A stretch of 64,000 nt of DNA, taken from the NCBI GenBank assembly GCA_964057225.1, contig OZ059896.1, positions 18,968,501-19,032,500 of the forward strand, in the 5' to 3' direction. The notes beneath the pieces were generated by a model, which saw only the letters and a list, made by a program, of their open reading frames with translations, was not told the DNA's origin and searched no databases. Below are positions 11,582 through 25,268 of this stretch, in pieces. The position numbers were made by a program, and so were the translations under genes. This DNA is from Auanema rhodensis (Eukaryota > Nematoda > Chromadorea > Rhabditida > Rhabditidae). Within the stretch, counting starts at the first letter, position 1. Each line of letters begins with the position of its first letter.

Positions 11582-14389
11582 GTTGATATCTCGGTGCATT
11601 TTTAAGCTAGCGCAAATCTCATAACACAGATCGACCCAGCTTAAAAATCCGCATCGAATGCACTTTACTACATTCAGAAACGCTTAATACAAAAATTAGT
11701 TACGATCGTTTGAAAAATGATGCATTAGTGTATGTTGAGTTTCCATGTACACTCAACATTGCTTCCAAAAACATTTTGACAAAAATTTTTTCGAAAAATT
11801 TTAAAATAATTTAGCAAAAAGTAGTTGTTTTTAGATTCCTTTTTTCAAGGCAAAGACGATGGACAATGTTATTCAATAAAAAAATTAATTCTTCAGGGTG
11901 AAAATCGAGGATATAAGTGTGAACTTATATCAGTTGATATCTCGGTGCATTTTTAAGCTAGCGCAAATCTCATAACACAGATCGACGCAGCTTAAAAATC
12001 CGCATCGAATGCACTATACTACATTGAGAAACGCTTAATACAAAAATTAGTTATGATCGTTTGAAAAATGATGCATTAGTGTATGTTGAGTTTCCATGTA
12101 CACTCAACATTGCTTCCAAAAACATTTTGACAAAAATTTTTTCGAAAAATTTCAAAATAATTTAGCAAAAAGTAGATGTTTTTAGATTCTTTTTTTCAAG
12201 GCAAAGACGATGGACAATGTTATTCAACGAAAAAATTAATTCTTCAGGGTGAAAATCGAGGATATAAGTGTGAACTTATATCAGTTGATATCTCGGTGCA
12301 TTTTTAAGCTAGCGCAAATCTCATAACACAGATCGACGCAGCTTAAAAATCCGCATCGAATGCACTTTACTACATTGAGAAACGCTTAATACAAAAATTA
12401 GTTACGATCGTTTGAAAAATGATGCATTAGTGTATGTTGAGTTTCCATGTACACTCAACATTGCTTCCAAAAACATTTTGACAAAAATTTTTTCGAAAAA
12501 TTTCAAAATAATTTAGCAAAAAGTAGTTGTTTTTAGATTCCTTTTTTCAAGGCAAAGACGATGGACAATGTTATTCAATAAAAAAATTAATTCTTCAAGG
12601 TGAAAATCGAGGATATAAGTGTGAACTTATATCAGTTGATATCTCGGTGCATTTTTAAGCTAGCGCAAATCTGATAACACAGATCGACGCAACTTAAAAA
12701 TCCGCATCGAATGCACTATACTACATTGAGAAACGCTTGATACAAAAATTAGTTATGATCGTTTGAAAAATGATGCTTTAAAGTATGTTGAGTTTCCATG
12801 TACACTCAACATTGCTTCCAAAAACATTTTGACAAAAATTTTTTCGAAAAATTTCAAGATAATTTAGCGAAAAGTAGATGTTTTTAGATTCTTTTTTTCA
12901 AGGCAAAGACGATGGACAATGTTATTCAACGAAAAAATTAATTCTTCAGGGTGAAAATCGAGGATATAAGTGTGAACTTATATCAGTTGATATCTCGGTG
13001 CATTTTTAAGCTAGCGCAAATCTGATAACACAGATCGACGCAGCTTAAAAATCCGCATCGAATGCACTATACTACATTGAAAAACGCTTAATACAAAAAT
13101 TAGTTATGATCGTTTGAAAAATGATGCTTTAGTGTATGTTGAGTTTCCATGTACACTCAACATTGCTTCCAAAAACATTTTGACAAAAATTTTTTCGAAA
13201 ATTTTCAGAATAATTTAGCAAAAAGTAGATGTTTTCAGATTCCTTTTTTCAAGGCAAAGACGATGGACAATGTTATTCAACGAAAAAATTAATTCTTCAG
13301 GGTGAAAATCGAGGATATAAGTGTGAACTTATATCAGTTGATATCTCGGTGCATTTTTAAGCTAGCGCAAATCTGATAACACAGATCGACGCAGCTTAAA
13401 AATCCGCATCGAATGCACTATACTACATTGAAAAACGCTTAATACAAAAATTAGTTATGATCGTTTGAAAAATGATGCTTTAGTGTATGTTGAGTTTCCA
13501 TGTACACTCAACATTGCTTCCAAAAACATTTTGACAAAAATTTTTTCGAAAATTTTCAGAATAATTTAGCAAAAAGTAGATGTTTTCAGATTCCTTTTTT
13601 CAAGGCAAAGACGATGGACAATGTTATTCAACGAAAAAATTAATTCTTCAGGGTGAAAATCGAGGATATAAGTGTGAACTTATATCAGTTGATATCTCGG
13701 TGCATTTTTAAGCTAGCGCAAATCTGATAACACAGATCGACGCAGCTTAAAAATCCGCATCGAATGCACTATACTACATTGAGAAACGCTTAATACAAAA
13801 ATTAGTTATGATCGTTTGAAAAATGATGCATTAGTGTATGTTGAGTTTCCATGTACACTCAACATTGCTTCCAAAAACATTTTGACAAAAATTTTTTCGA
13901 AAAATTTCAAAATAATTTAGCAAAAAGTAGATGTTTTTAGATTCCTTTTTTCAAGGCAAAGACGATGGACAATGTTATTCAATGAAAAAATTAATTTTTC
14001 AGGGTGAAAATCGAGGATATAAGTGTGAACTTATATCAGTTGATATCTCGGTGCATTTTTAAGCTAGCGCAAATCTGATAACACAGATCGACGCAGCTTA
14101 AAAATCCGCATCGAATGCACTATACTACATTGAGAAACGCTTAATACAAAAATTAGTTATGATCGTTTGAAAAATGATGCATTAGTGTATGTTGAGTTTC
14201 CATGTACACTCAACATTGCTTCCAAAAACATTTTGACAAAAAGTTTTTCGAAAAATTTCAAAATAATTTAGCAAAAAGTAGATGTTTTCAGATTCCTTTT
14301 TTCAAGGCAAAGACGATGGACAATGTTATTCAACAAAAAAATTAGTTCTTCAGGGTGAAAATCGAGTATATAAGTGTGAACTTATATCA
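11582..14389 (+). repeat. Second copy of units 10-16, then unit-17 type
   Basis: Units 34-40 repeat units 27-33 (the types first seen as units 10-16) at an offset of 2,457 bp (9125 versus 11582). Markers recur in order: GACCCAGC with ATTCAGAAAC, CTTCAAGGTG, GACGCAACTT, then two TTGAAAAACG units, then the CAATG/TTAATTTTTC unit 16 type. Unit 41 (14039-14389) is the unit-17 type, with AAAAAGTTTTTCG and CGAGTATATA. It completes the 17-unit order after the 7-unit insertion. Confidence 0.85.
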
Positions 14390-17300
14390 GTTGATATCTC
14401 GGTGCATTTTTAAGCTAGCGCAAATCTGATAACACAGATCGACGCAGCTTAAAAATCCGCATCGAATGCACTATACTACATTGAGAAACGCTTAATACAA
14501 AAATTAGTTATGATCGTTTGAAAAATGATGCATTAGTGTATGTTGAGTTTCCATGTACACTCAACATTGCTTCCAAAAACATTTTGACAAAAAGTTTTTC
14601 GAAAAATTTCAAAATAATTTAGCAAAAAGTAGATGTTTTCAGATTCCTTTTTTCAAGGCAAAGACGATGGACAATGTTATTCAACAAAAAAATTAGTTCT
14701 TCAGGGTGAAAATCGAGTATATAAGTGTGAACTTATATCAGTTGATATCTCGGTGCATTTTTAAGCTAGCGCAAATCTGATAACACAGATCGACGCAGCT
14801 TAAAAATCCGCATCGAATGCACTATACTACATTGAGAAACGCTTAATACAAAAATTAGTTATGATCGTTTGAAAAATGATGCATTAGTGTATGTTGAGTT
14901 TCCATGTACACTCAACATTGCTTCCAAAAACATTTTGACAAAAATTTTTTCGAAAAATTTCAAAATAATTTAGCAAAAAGTAGATGTTTTTAGATTCCTT
15001 TTTTCAAGGCAAAGACGGTGGACAATGTTATTCAATGAAAAAATTAATTCTTCAGGGTGAAAATCGAGGATATAAGTGTGAACTTATATCAGTTGATATC
15101 TCGGTGCATTTTTAAGCTAGCGCAAATCTGATAACACAGATCGACGCAGCTTAAAAATCCGCATCGAATGCACTATACTACATTGAGAAACGCTTAATAC
15201 AAAAATTAGTTATGATCGTTTGAAAAATGATGCATTAGTGTATGTTGAGTTTACATGTACACTCAACATTGCTTCCAAAAACATTTTGACAAAAATTTTT
15301 TCGAAAAATTTCAAAATAATTTAGCGAAAAGTAGATGTTTTTAGATTCTTTTTTTCAAGGCAAAGACGATGGACAATGTTATTCAACGAAAAAATTAATT
15401 CTTCAGGGTGAAAATCGAGGATATAAGTGTGAACTTATATCAGTTGATATCTCGGTGCATTTTTAAGCTAGCGCAAATCTCATAACACAGATCGACGCAG
15501 CTTAAAAATCCGCATCGAATGCACTATACTACATTGAGAAACGCTTAATACAAAAATTAGTTATGATCGTTTGAAAAATGATGCATTAGTGTATGTTGAG
15601 TTTCCATGTACACTCAACATTGCTTCCAAAAACATTTTGACAAAAAGTTTTTCGAAAAATTTCAAAATAATTTAGCAAAAAGTAGATGTTTTCAGATTCC
15701 TTTTTTCAAGGCAAAGACGATGGACAATGTTATTCAACAAAAAAATTAGTTCTTCAGGGTGAAAATCGAGTATATAAGTGTGAACTTATATCAGTTGATA
15801 TCTCGGTGCATTTTTAAGCTAGCGCAAATCTGATAACACAGATCGACGCAGCTTAAAAATCCGCATCGAATGCACTATACTACATTGAGAAACGCTTAAT
15901 ACAAAAATTAGTTATGATCGTTTGAAAAATGATGCATTAGTGTATGTTGAGTTTCCATGTACACTCAACATTGCTTCCAAAAACATTTTGACAAAAAGTT
16001 TTTCGAAAAATTTCAAAATAATTTAGCAAAAAGTAGATGTTTTCAGATTCCTTTTTTCAAGGCAAAGACGATGGACAATGTTATTCAACAAAAAAATTAG
16101 TTCTTCAGGGTGAAAATCGAGTATATAAGTGTGAACTTATATCAGTTGATATCTCGGTGCATTTTTAAGCTAGCGCAAATCTGATAACACAGATCGACGC
16201 AGCTTAAAAATCCGCATCGAATGCACTATACTACATTGAGAAACGCTTAATACAAAAATTAGTTATGATCGTTTGAAAAATGATGCATTAGTGTATGTTG
16301 AGTTTCCATGTACACTCAACATTGCTTCCAAAAACATTTTGACAAAAATTTTTTCGAAAAATTTCAAAATAATTTAGCAAAAAGTAGATGTTTTTAGATT
16401 CCTTTTTTCAAGGCAAAGACGGTGGACAATGTTATTCAATGAAAAAATTAATTCTTCAGGGTGAAAATCGAGGATATAAGTGTGAACTTATATCAGTTGA
16501 TATCTCGGTGCACTTTTAAGCTAGCGCAAATCTGATAACACAGATCGACGCAGCTTAAAAATCCGCATCGAATGCACTATACTACATTGAGAAACGCTTA
16601 ATACAAAAATTAGTTATGATCGTTTGAAAAATGATGCATTAGTGTATGTTGAGTTTACATGTACACTCAACATTGCTTCCAAAAACATTTTGACAAAAAT
16701 TTTTTCGAAAAATTTCAAAATAATTTAGCGAAAAGTAGATGTTTTTAGATTCTTTTTTTCAAGGCAAAGACGATGGACAATGTTATTCAACGAAAAAATT
16801 AATTCTTCAGGGTGAAAATCGAGGATATAAGTGTGAACTTATATCAGTTGATATCTCGGTGCATTTTTAAGCTAGCGCAAATCTCATAACACAGATCGAC
16901 GCAGCTTAAAAATCCGCATCGAATGCACTATACTACATTGAGAAACGCTTAATACAAAAATTAGTTATGATCGTTTGAAAAATGATGCATTAGTGTATGT
17001 TGAGTTTCCATGTACACTCAACATTGCTTCCAAAAACATTTTGACAAAAATTTTTTCGAAAAATTTTAAAATAATTTAGCAAAAAGTAGTTGTTTTTAGA
17101 TTCCTTTTTTCAAGGCAAAGACGATGGACAATGTTATTCAACAAAAAAATTAGTTCTTCAGGGTGAAAATCGAGTATATAAGTGTGAACTTATATCAGTT
17201 GATATCTCGGTGCATTTTTAAGCTAGCGCAAATCTGATAACACAGATCGACGCAGCTTAAAAATCCGCATCGAATGCACTATACTACATTGAGAAACGCT

Positions 17301-18601
17301 TAATACAAAAATTAGTTATGATCGTTTGAAAAATGATGCATTAGTGTATGTTGAGTTTACATGTACACTCAACATTGCTTCCAAAAACATTTTGACAAAA
17401 AGTTTTTCGAAAAATTTCAAAATAATTTAGCAAAAAGTAGATGTTTTCAGATTCCTTTTTTCAAGGCAAAGACGATGGACAATGTTATTCAACAAAAAAA
17501 TTAGTTCTTCAGGGTGAAAATCGAGTATATAAGTGTGAACTTATATCAGTTGATATCTCGGTGCATTTTTAAGCTAGCGCAAATCTGATAACACAGATCG
17601 ACGCAGCTTAAAAATCCGCATCGAATGCACTATACTACATTGAGAAACGCTTAATACAAAAATTAGTTATGATCGTTTGAAAAATGATGCATTAGTGTAT
17701 GTTGAGTTTCCATGTACACTCAACATTGCTTCCAAAAACATTTTGACAAAAATTTTTTCGAAAAATTTCAAAATAATTTAGCAAAAAGTAGATGTTTTTA
17801 GATTCCTTTTTTCAAGGCAAAGACGATGGACGATGTTATTCAATGAAAAAATTAATTCTTCAGGGTGAAAATCGAGGATATAAGTGTGAACTTATATCAG
17901 TTGATATCTCGGTGCATTTTTAAGCTAGCGCAAATCTGATAACACAGATCGACGCAGCTTAAAAATCCGCATCGAATGCACTATACTACATTGAGAAACG
18001 CTTAATACAAAAATTAGTTATGATCGTTTGAAAAATGATGCATTAGTGTATGTTGAGTTTACATGTACACTCAACATTGCTTCCAAAAACATTTTGACAA
18101 AAATTTTTTCGAAAAATTTCAAAATAATTTAGCGAAAAGTAGATGTTTTTAGATTCTTTTTTTCAAGGCAAAGACGATGGACAATGTTATTCAACGAAAA
18201 AATTAATTCTTCAGGGTGAAAATCGAGGATATAAGTGTGAACTTATATCAGTTGATATCTCGGTGCATTTTTAAGCTAGCGCAAATCTCATAACACAGAT
18301 CGACGCAGCTTAAAAATCCGCATCGAATGCACTATACTACATTGAGAAACGCTCAATACAAAAATTAGTTATGATCGTTTGAAAAATGATGCATTAGTGT
18401 ATGTTGAGTTTCCATGTACACTCAACATTGCTTCCAAAAACATTTTGACAAAACTTTTTTCGAAAATTTTCAGAATAATTTAGCAAAAAGTAGATGTTTT
18501 CAGATTCCTTTTTTCAAGGCAAAGACGATGGACAATGTTATTCAACGAAAAAATTAATTCTTCAGGGTGAAAATCGAGGATATAAGTGTGAACTTATATC
18601 A
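14390..18601 (+). repeat. 4-unit higher-order repeat, three rounds (1,404 bp each)
   Basis: Rounds start at 14390, 15794 and 17198. Position 1 is an AAAAAGTTTTTCG / CAACA / CGAGTAT unit. Position 2 is a CAATG unit (GACGGTGG in rounds 1 and 2; GGACGATG in round 3). Position 3 has TTTACATG with GCGAAAAG. Position 4 has CTCATAAC and a variable 3' half: AAAAAGTTTTT in unit 45, the AAAAATTTTAAAAT with GTAGTTG form in unit 49, AAACTTTTTT in unit 53. The variable fourth unit suggests repeated exchange there. Unit 50 carries the TTTACATG of position 3 in a position-1 unit, another sign of exchange. Confidence 0.8.
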
Positions 18602-18951
18602 GTTGATATCTCGGTGCATTTTTAAGCTAGCGCAAATCTGATAACACAGATCGATGCAGCTTAAAAATCCGCATCGAATGCATTATACTACATTGAGAAA
18701 CGCTTAATACAAAAATTAGTTATGATCGTTTGAAAAATGATGCATTAGTGTATGTTGAGTTTCCATGTACACTCAACATTGCTTCCAAAAACATTTTGAC
18801 AAAAATTTTTTCGAAAATTTTCAGAATAATTTAGCAAAAAGTAGATGTTTTCAGATCCTTTTTTCAAGGCAAAGACGATGGACAATGTTATTCAACGAAA
18901 AAATTAATTCTTCAGGGTGAAAATCGAGGATATAAGTGTGAACTTATATCA
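18602..18951 (+). repeat. 350-bp unit, deletion class 2 (unit 54)
   Basis: First of six units in which CAGATCC replaces CAGATTCC near offset 256. All six also carry T54, the GCATTATACT variant and AAAATTTTC, so they descend from one founder unit. The others start at 21058, 26322, 30182, 32287 and 34743; the spacings are 7, 15, 11, 6 and 7 units. Confidence 0.92.
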
Positions 18952-21057
18952 GTTGATATCTCGGTGCATTTTTAAGCTAGCGCAAATCTCATAACACAGA
19001 TCGACGCAGCTTAAAAATCCGCATCGAATGCACTATACTTCATTGAGAAACGCTTAATACAAAAATTAGTTATGATCGTTTGAAAAATGATGCATTAGTG
19101 TATGTTGAGTTTCCATGTACACTCAACATTGCTTCCAAAAACATTTTGACAAAAATTTTTTCGGAAAATTTCAAGATAATTTAGCGAAAAGTAGATGTTT
19201 TTAGATTCTTTTTTTCAAGGCAAAGACGATGGACAATGTTATTCAACGAAAAAATTAATTCTTCAGGGTGAAAATCGAGGATATAAGTGTGAACTTATAT
19301 CAGTTGATATCTCGGTGCATTTTTAAGCTAGCGCAAATCTCATAACACAGATCGACGCAGCTTAAAAATCCGCATCGAATGCACTATACTACATTGAGAA
19401 ACGCTTAATACAAAAATTAGTTATGATCGTTTGAAAAATGATGCATTAGTGTATGTTGAGTTTCCATGTACACTCAACATTGCTTCCAAAAACATTTTGA
19501 CGAAAATTTTTTCGAAAAATTTCAAGATAATTTAGCGAAAAGTAGATGTTTTTAGATTCTTTTTTTCAACGCAAAGACGATGGACAATGTTATTCAACGA
19601 AAAAATTAATTCTTCAGGGTGAAAATCGAGGATATAAGTGTGAACTTATATCAGTTGATATCTCGGTGCATTTTCAAGCTAGCGCAAATCTGATAACACA
19701 GATCGATGCAGCTTAAAAATCCGCATCGAATGCACTATACTACATTAAGAAACGCTTAATACAAAAATTAGTTATGATCGTTTGAAAAATGATGCATTAG
19801 TGTATGTTGAGTTTCCATGTACACTCAACATTGCTTCCAAAAACATTTTGACAAAAATTTTTTCGAAAAATTTCAAAATAATTTAGCAAAAAGTAGATGT
19901 TTTTAGATTCCTTTTTTCAAGGCAAAGACGATGGACAATGTTATTCAATGAAAAAATTAATTCTTCAGGGTGAAAATCGAGGATATAAGTGTGAACTTAT
20001 ATCAGTTGATATCTCGGTGCATTTTTAAGCTAGCGCAAATCTGATAACACAGATCGACGCAGCTTAAAAATCCGCATCGAATGCACTATACTACATTGAG
20101 AAACGCTTAATACAAAAATTAGTTATGATCGTTTGAAAAATGATGCATTAGTGTATGTTGAGTTTCCATGTACACTCAACATTGCTTCCAAAAACATTTT
20201 GACAAAAATTTTTTCTAAAAATTTCAAAATAATTTAGCAAAAAGTAGATGTTTTTAGATTCCTTTTTTCAAGGCAAAGACGATGGACAATGTTATTCAAT
20301 GAAAAAATTAATTCTTCAGGGTGAAAATCGAGGATATAAGTGTGAACTTATATCAGTTGATATCTCGGTGCATTTTTAAGCTAGCGCAAATCTGATAACA
20401 CAGATCGACGCAGCTTAAAAATCCGCATCGAATGCACTATACTACATTGAGAAACGCTTAATACAAAAATTAGTTATGATCGTTTGAAAAATGATGCATT
20501 AGTGTATGTTGAGTTTACATGTACACTCAACATTGCTTCCAAAAACATTTTGACAAAAATTTTTTCGAAAAATTTCAAAATAATTTAGCGAAAAGTAGAT
20601 GTTTTTAGATTCTTTTTTTCAAGGCAAAGACGATGGACAATGTTATTCAACGAAAAAATTAATTCTTCAGGGTGAAAATCGAGGATATAAGTGTGAACTT
20701 ATATCAGTTGATATCTCGGTGCATTTTTAAGCTAGCGCAAATCTGATAACACAGATCGACGCAGCTTAAAAATCCGCATCGAATGCACTATACTACATTG
20801 AGAAACGCTTAATACAAAAATTAGTTATGATCGTTTGAAAAATGATGCATTAGTGTATGTTGAGTTTCCATGTACACTCAACATTGCTTCCAAAAACATT
20901 TTGACAAAACTTTTTTCGAAAATTTTCAGAATAATTTAGCAAAAAGTAGAAGTTTTCAGATTTCTTTTTTCAAGGCAAAGACGATGGACAATGTTATTCA
21001 ACGAAAAAATTAATTCTTCAGGGTGAAAATCGAGGATATAAGTGTGAACTTATATCA

Positions 21058-21407
21058 GTTGATATCTCGGTGCATTTTTAAGCTAGCGCAAATCTGATAA
21101 CACAGATCGATGCAGCTTAAAAATCCGCATCGAATGCATTATACTACATTGAGAAACGCTCAATACAAAAATTAGTTATGATCGTTTGAAAAATGATGCA
21201 TTAGTGTATGTTGAGTTTCCATGTACACTCAACATTGCTTCCAAAAACATTTTGACAAAAATTTTTTCGAAAATTTTCAGAATAATTTAGCAAAAAGTAG
21301 ATGTTTTCAGATCCTTTTTTCAAGGCAAAGACGATGGACAATGTTATTCAACGAAAAAATTAATTCTTCAGGGTGAAAATCGAGGATATAAGTGTGAACT
21401 TATATCA
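21058..21407 (+). repeat. 350-bp unit, deletion class 2 (unit 61)
   Basis: CAGATCC deletion unit with GCATTATACT. It also carries CTCAATAC, a variant otherwise seen in unit 53 just before unit 54, which suggests exchange between neighbouring units during duplication. Confidence 0.9.
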
Positions 21408-24400
21408 GTTGATATCTCGGTGCATTTTTAAGCTAGCGCAAATCTCATAACACAGATCGACGCAGCTTAAAAATCCGCATCGAATGCACTATACTACATT
21501 GAGAAACGCTTAATACAAAATTTAGTCATGATCGTTTGAAAAATGATGCATTAGTGTATGTTGAGTTTCCATGTACACTCAACATTGCTTCCAAAAACAT
21601 TTTGACAAAAATTTTTTCGAAACTTTTCAGAATAATTTAGCAAAAAGTAGATGTTTTCAGATTCCTTTTTTCAAGGCAAAGACGATGGACAATGTTATTC
21701 AACAAAAAAATTAGTTCTTCAGGGTGAAAATCGAGTATATAAGTCTGAACTTATATCAGTTGATATCTCGGTGCATTTTTAAGCTAGCGCAAATCTCATA
21801 ACACAGATCGACGCAGCTTAAAAATCCGCATCGAATGCACTATACTACATTGAGAAACGCTTAATACAAAAATTAGTTATGATCGTTTGAAAAATGATGC
21901 ATTAGTGTATGTTGAGTTTCCATGTACACTCAACATTGCTTCCAAAAACATTTTGACAAAAATTTTTTCGAAAAATTTCAAGATAATTTAGCGAAAAGTA
22001 GATGTTTTTAGATTCTTTTTTTCAAGGCAAAGACGATGGACAATGTTATTCAACAAAAAAATTACTTCTTCAGGGTGAAAATCGAGTATATAAGTGTGAA
22101 CTTATATCAGTTGATATCTCGGTGCATTTTTAAGCTAGCGCAAATCTGATAACACAGATCGACGCAGCTTAAAAATCCGCATCGAATGCACTATACTACA
22201 TTGAGAAACGCTTAATACAAAAATTAGTTATGATCGTTTGAAAAATGATGCATTAGTGTATGTTGAGTTTCCATGTACACTCAACATTGCTTCCAAAAAC
22301 ATTTTGACAAAAATTTTTTCGAAAAATTTCAAGATAATTTAGCGAAAAGTAGATGTTTTTAGATTCTTTTTTTCAAGGCAAAGACGATGGACAATGTTAT
22401 TCAACAAAAAAATTACTTCTTCAGGGTGAAAATCGAGTATATAAGTGTGAACTTATATCAGTTGATATCTCGGTGCATTTTTAAGCTAGCGCAAATCTGA
22501 TAACACAGATCGACGCAGCTTAAAAATCCGCATCGAATGCACTATACTACATTGAGAAACGCTTAATACAAAAATTAGTTATGATCGTTTGAAAAATGAT
22601 GCATTAGTGTATGTTGAGTTTCCATGTACACTCAACATTGCTTCCAAAAACATTTTGACAAAAATTTTTTCGAAAAATTTCAAAATAATTTAGCAAAAAG
22701 TAGATGTTTTTAGATTCCTTTTTTCAAGGCAAAGACGATGGACAATGTTATTCAATGAAAAAATTAGTTCTTCAGGGTGAAAATCGAGTATATAAGTGTG
22801 AACTTATATCAGTTGATATCTCGGTGCATTTTTAAGCTAGCGCAAATCTGATAACACAGATCGACGCAGCTTAAAAATCCGCATCGAATGCACTATACTA
22901 CATTGAGAAACGCTTAATACAAAAATTAGTTATGATCGTTTGAAAAATGATGCATTAGTGTATGTTGAGTTTCCATGTACACTCAACATTGCTTCCAAAA
23001 ACATTTTGACAAAAATTTTTTCGAAAAATTTCAAAATAATTTAGCAAAAAGTAGATGTTTTTAGATTCCTTTTTTCAAGGCAAAGACGATGGACAATGTT
23101 ATTCAATGAAAAAATTAATTCTTCAGGGTGAAAATCGAGGATATAAGTGTGAACTTATATCAGTTGATATCTCGGTGCATTTTTAAGCTAGCGCAAATCT
23201 GATAACACAGATCGACGCAGCTTAAAAATCCGCATCGAATGCACTATACTACATTGAGAAACGCTTAATACAAAAATTAGTTATGATCGTTTGAAAAATG
23301 ATGCATTAGTGTATGTTGAGTTTACATGTACACTCAACATTGCTTCCAAAAACATTTTGACAAAAATTTTTTCGAAAAATTTCAAAATAATTTAGCAAAA
23401 AGTAGATGTTTTTAGATTCTTTTTTTCAAGGCAAAGACGATGGACAATGTTATTCAACGAAAAAATTAATTCTTCAGGGTGAAAATCGAGGATATAAGTG
23501 TGAACTTATATCAGTTGATATCTCGGTGCATTTTTAAGCTAGCGCAAATCTCATAACACAGATCGACGCAGCTTAAAAATCCGCATCGAATGCACTATAC
23601 TACATTGAGAAACGCTTAATACAAAAATTAGTTATGATCGTTTGAAAAATGATGCATTAGTGAATGTTGAGTTTCCATGTACACTCAACATTGCTTCCAA
23701 AAACATTTTGACAAAACTTTTTTCGAAAATTTTCAGAATAATTTAGCAAAAAGTAGATGTTTTCAGATTCCTTTTTTCAAGGCAAAGACGATGGACAATG
23801 TTATTCAACGAAAAAATTAATTCTTCAGGGTGAAAATCGAGGATATAAGTGTGAACTTATATCAGTTGATATCTCGGTGCATTTTTAAGCTAGCGCAAAT
23901 CTCATAACACAGATCGACGCAGCTTAAAAATCCGCATCGAATGCACTATACTACATTGAGAAACGCTTAATACAAAAATTAGTCATGATCGTTTGAAAAA
24001 TGATGCATTAGTGTATGTTGAGTTTCCATGTACACTCAACATTGCTTCCAAAAACATTTTGACAAAAATTTTTTCGAAACTTTTCAGAATAATTTAGCAA
24101 AAAGTAGATGTTTTCAGATTCCTTTTTTCAAGGCAAAGACGATGGACAATGTTATTCAACAAAAAAATTAGTTCTTCAGGGTGAAAATCGAGTATATAAG
24201 TGTGAACTTATATCAGTTGATATCTCGGTGCATTTTTAAGCTAGCGCAAATCTCATAACACAGATCGACGCAGCTTAAAAATCCGCATCGAATGCACTAT
24301 ACTACATTGAGAAACGCTTAATACAAAAATTAGTTATGATCGTTTGAAAAATGATGCATTAGTGTATGTTGAGTTTCCATGTACACTCAACATTGCTTCC

Positions 24401-25268
24401 AAAAACATTTTGACAAAAATTTTTTCGAAAAATTTCAAGATAATTTAGCGAAAAGTAGATGTTTTTAGATTCTTTTTTTCAAGGCAAAGACGATGGACAA
24501 TGTTATTCAACGAAAAAATTAATTCTTCAGGGTGAAAATCGAGGATATAAGTGTGAACTTATATCAGTTGATATCTCGGTGCATTTTTAAGCTAGCGCAA
24601 ATCTCATAACACAGATCGACGCAGCTTAAAAATCCGCATCGAATGCACTATACTACATTGAGAAACGCTTAATACAAAAATTAGTTATGATCGTTTGAAA
24701 AATGATGCATTAGTGTATGTTGAGTTTCCATGTACACTCAACATTGCTTCCAAAAACATTTTGACAAAAATTTTTTCGAAAAATTTCAAGATAATTTAGC
24801 GAAAAGTAGATGTTTTTAGATTCTTTTTTTCAAGGCAAAGACGATGGACAATGTTATTCAACAAAAAAATTAGTTCTTCAGGGTGAAAATCGAGTATATA
24901 AGTGTGAACTTATATCAGTTGATATCTCGGTGCATTTTTAAGCTAGCGCAAATCTGATAACACAGATCGACGCAGCTTAAAAATCCGCATCGAATGCACT
25001 ATACTACATTGAGAAACGCTTAATACAAAAATTAGTTATGATCGTTTGAAAAATGATGCATTAGTGTATGTTGAGTTTCCATGTACACTCAACATTGCTT
25101 CCAAAAACATTTTGACAAAAATTTTTTCGAAAAATTTCAAGATAATTTAGCGAAAAGTAGATGTTTTTAGATTCTTTTTTTCAAGGCAAAGACGATGGAC
25201 AATGTTATTCAACAAAAAAATTAGTTCTTCAGGGTGAAAATCGAGTATATAAGTGTGAACTTATATCA

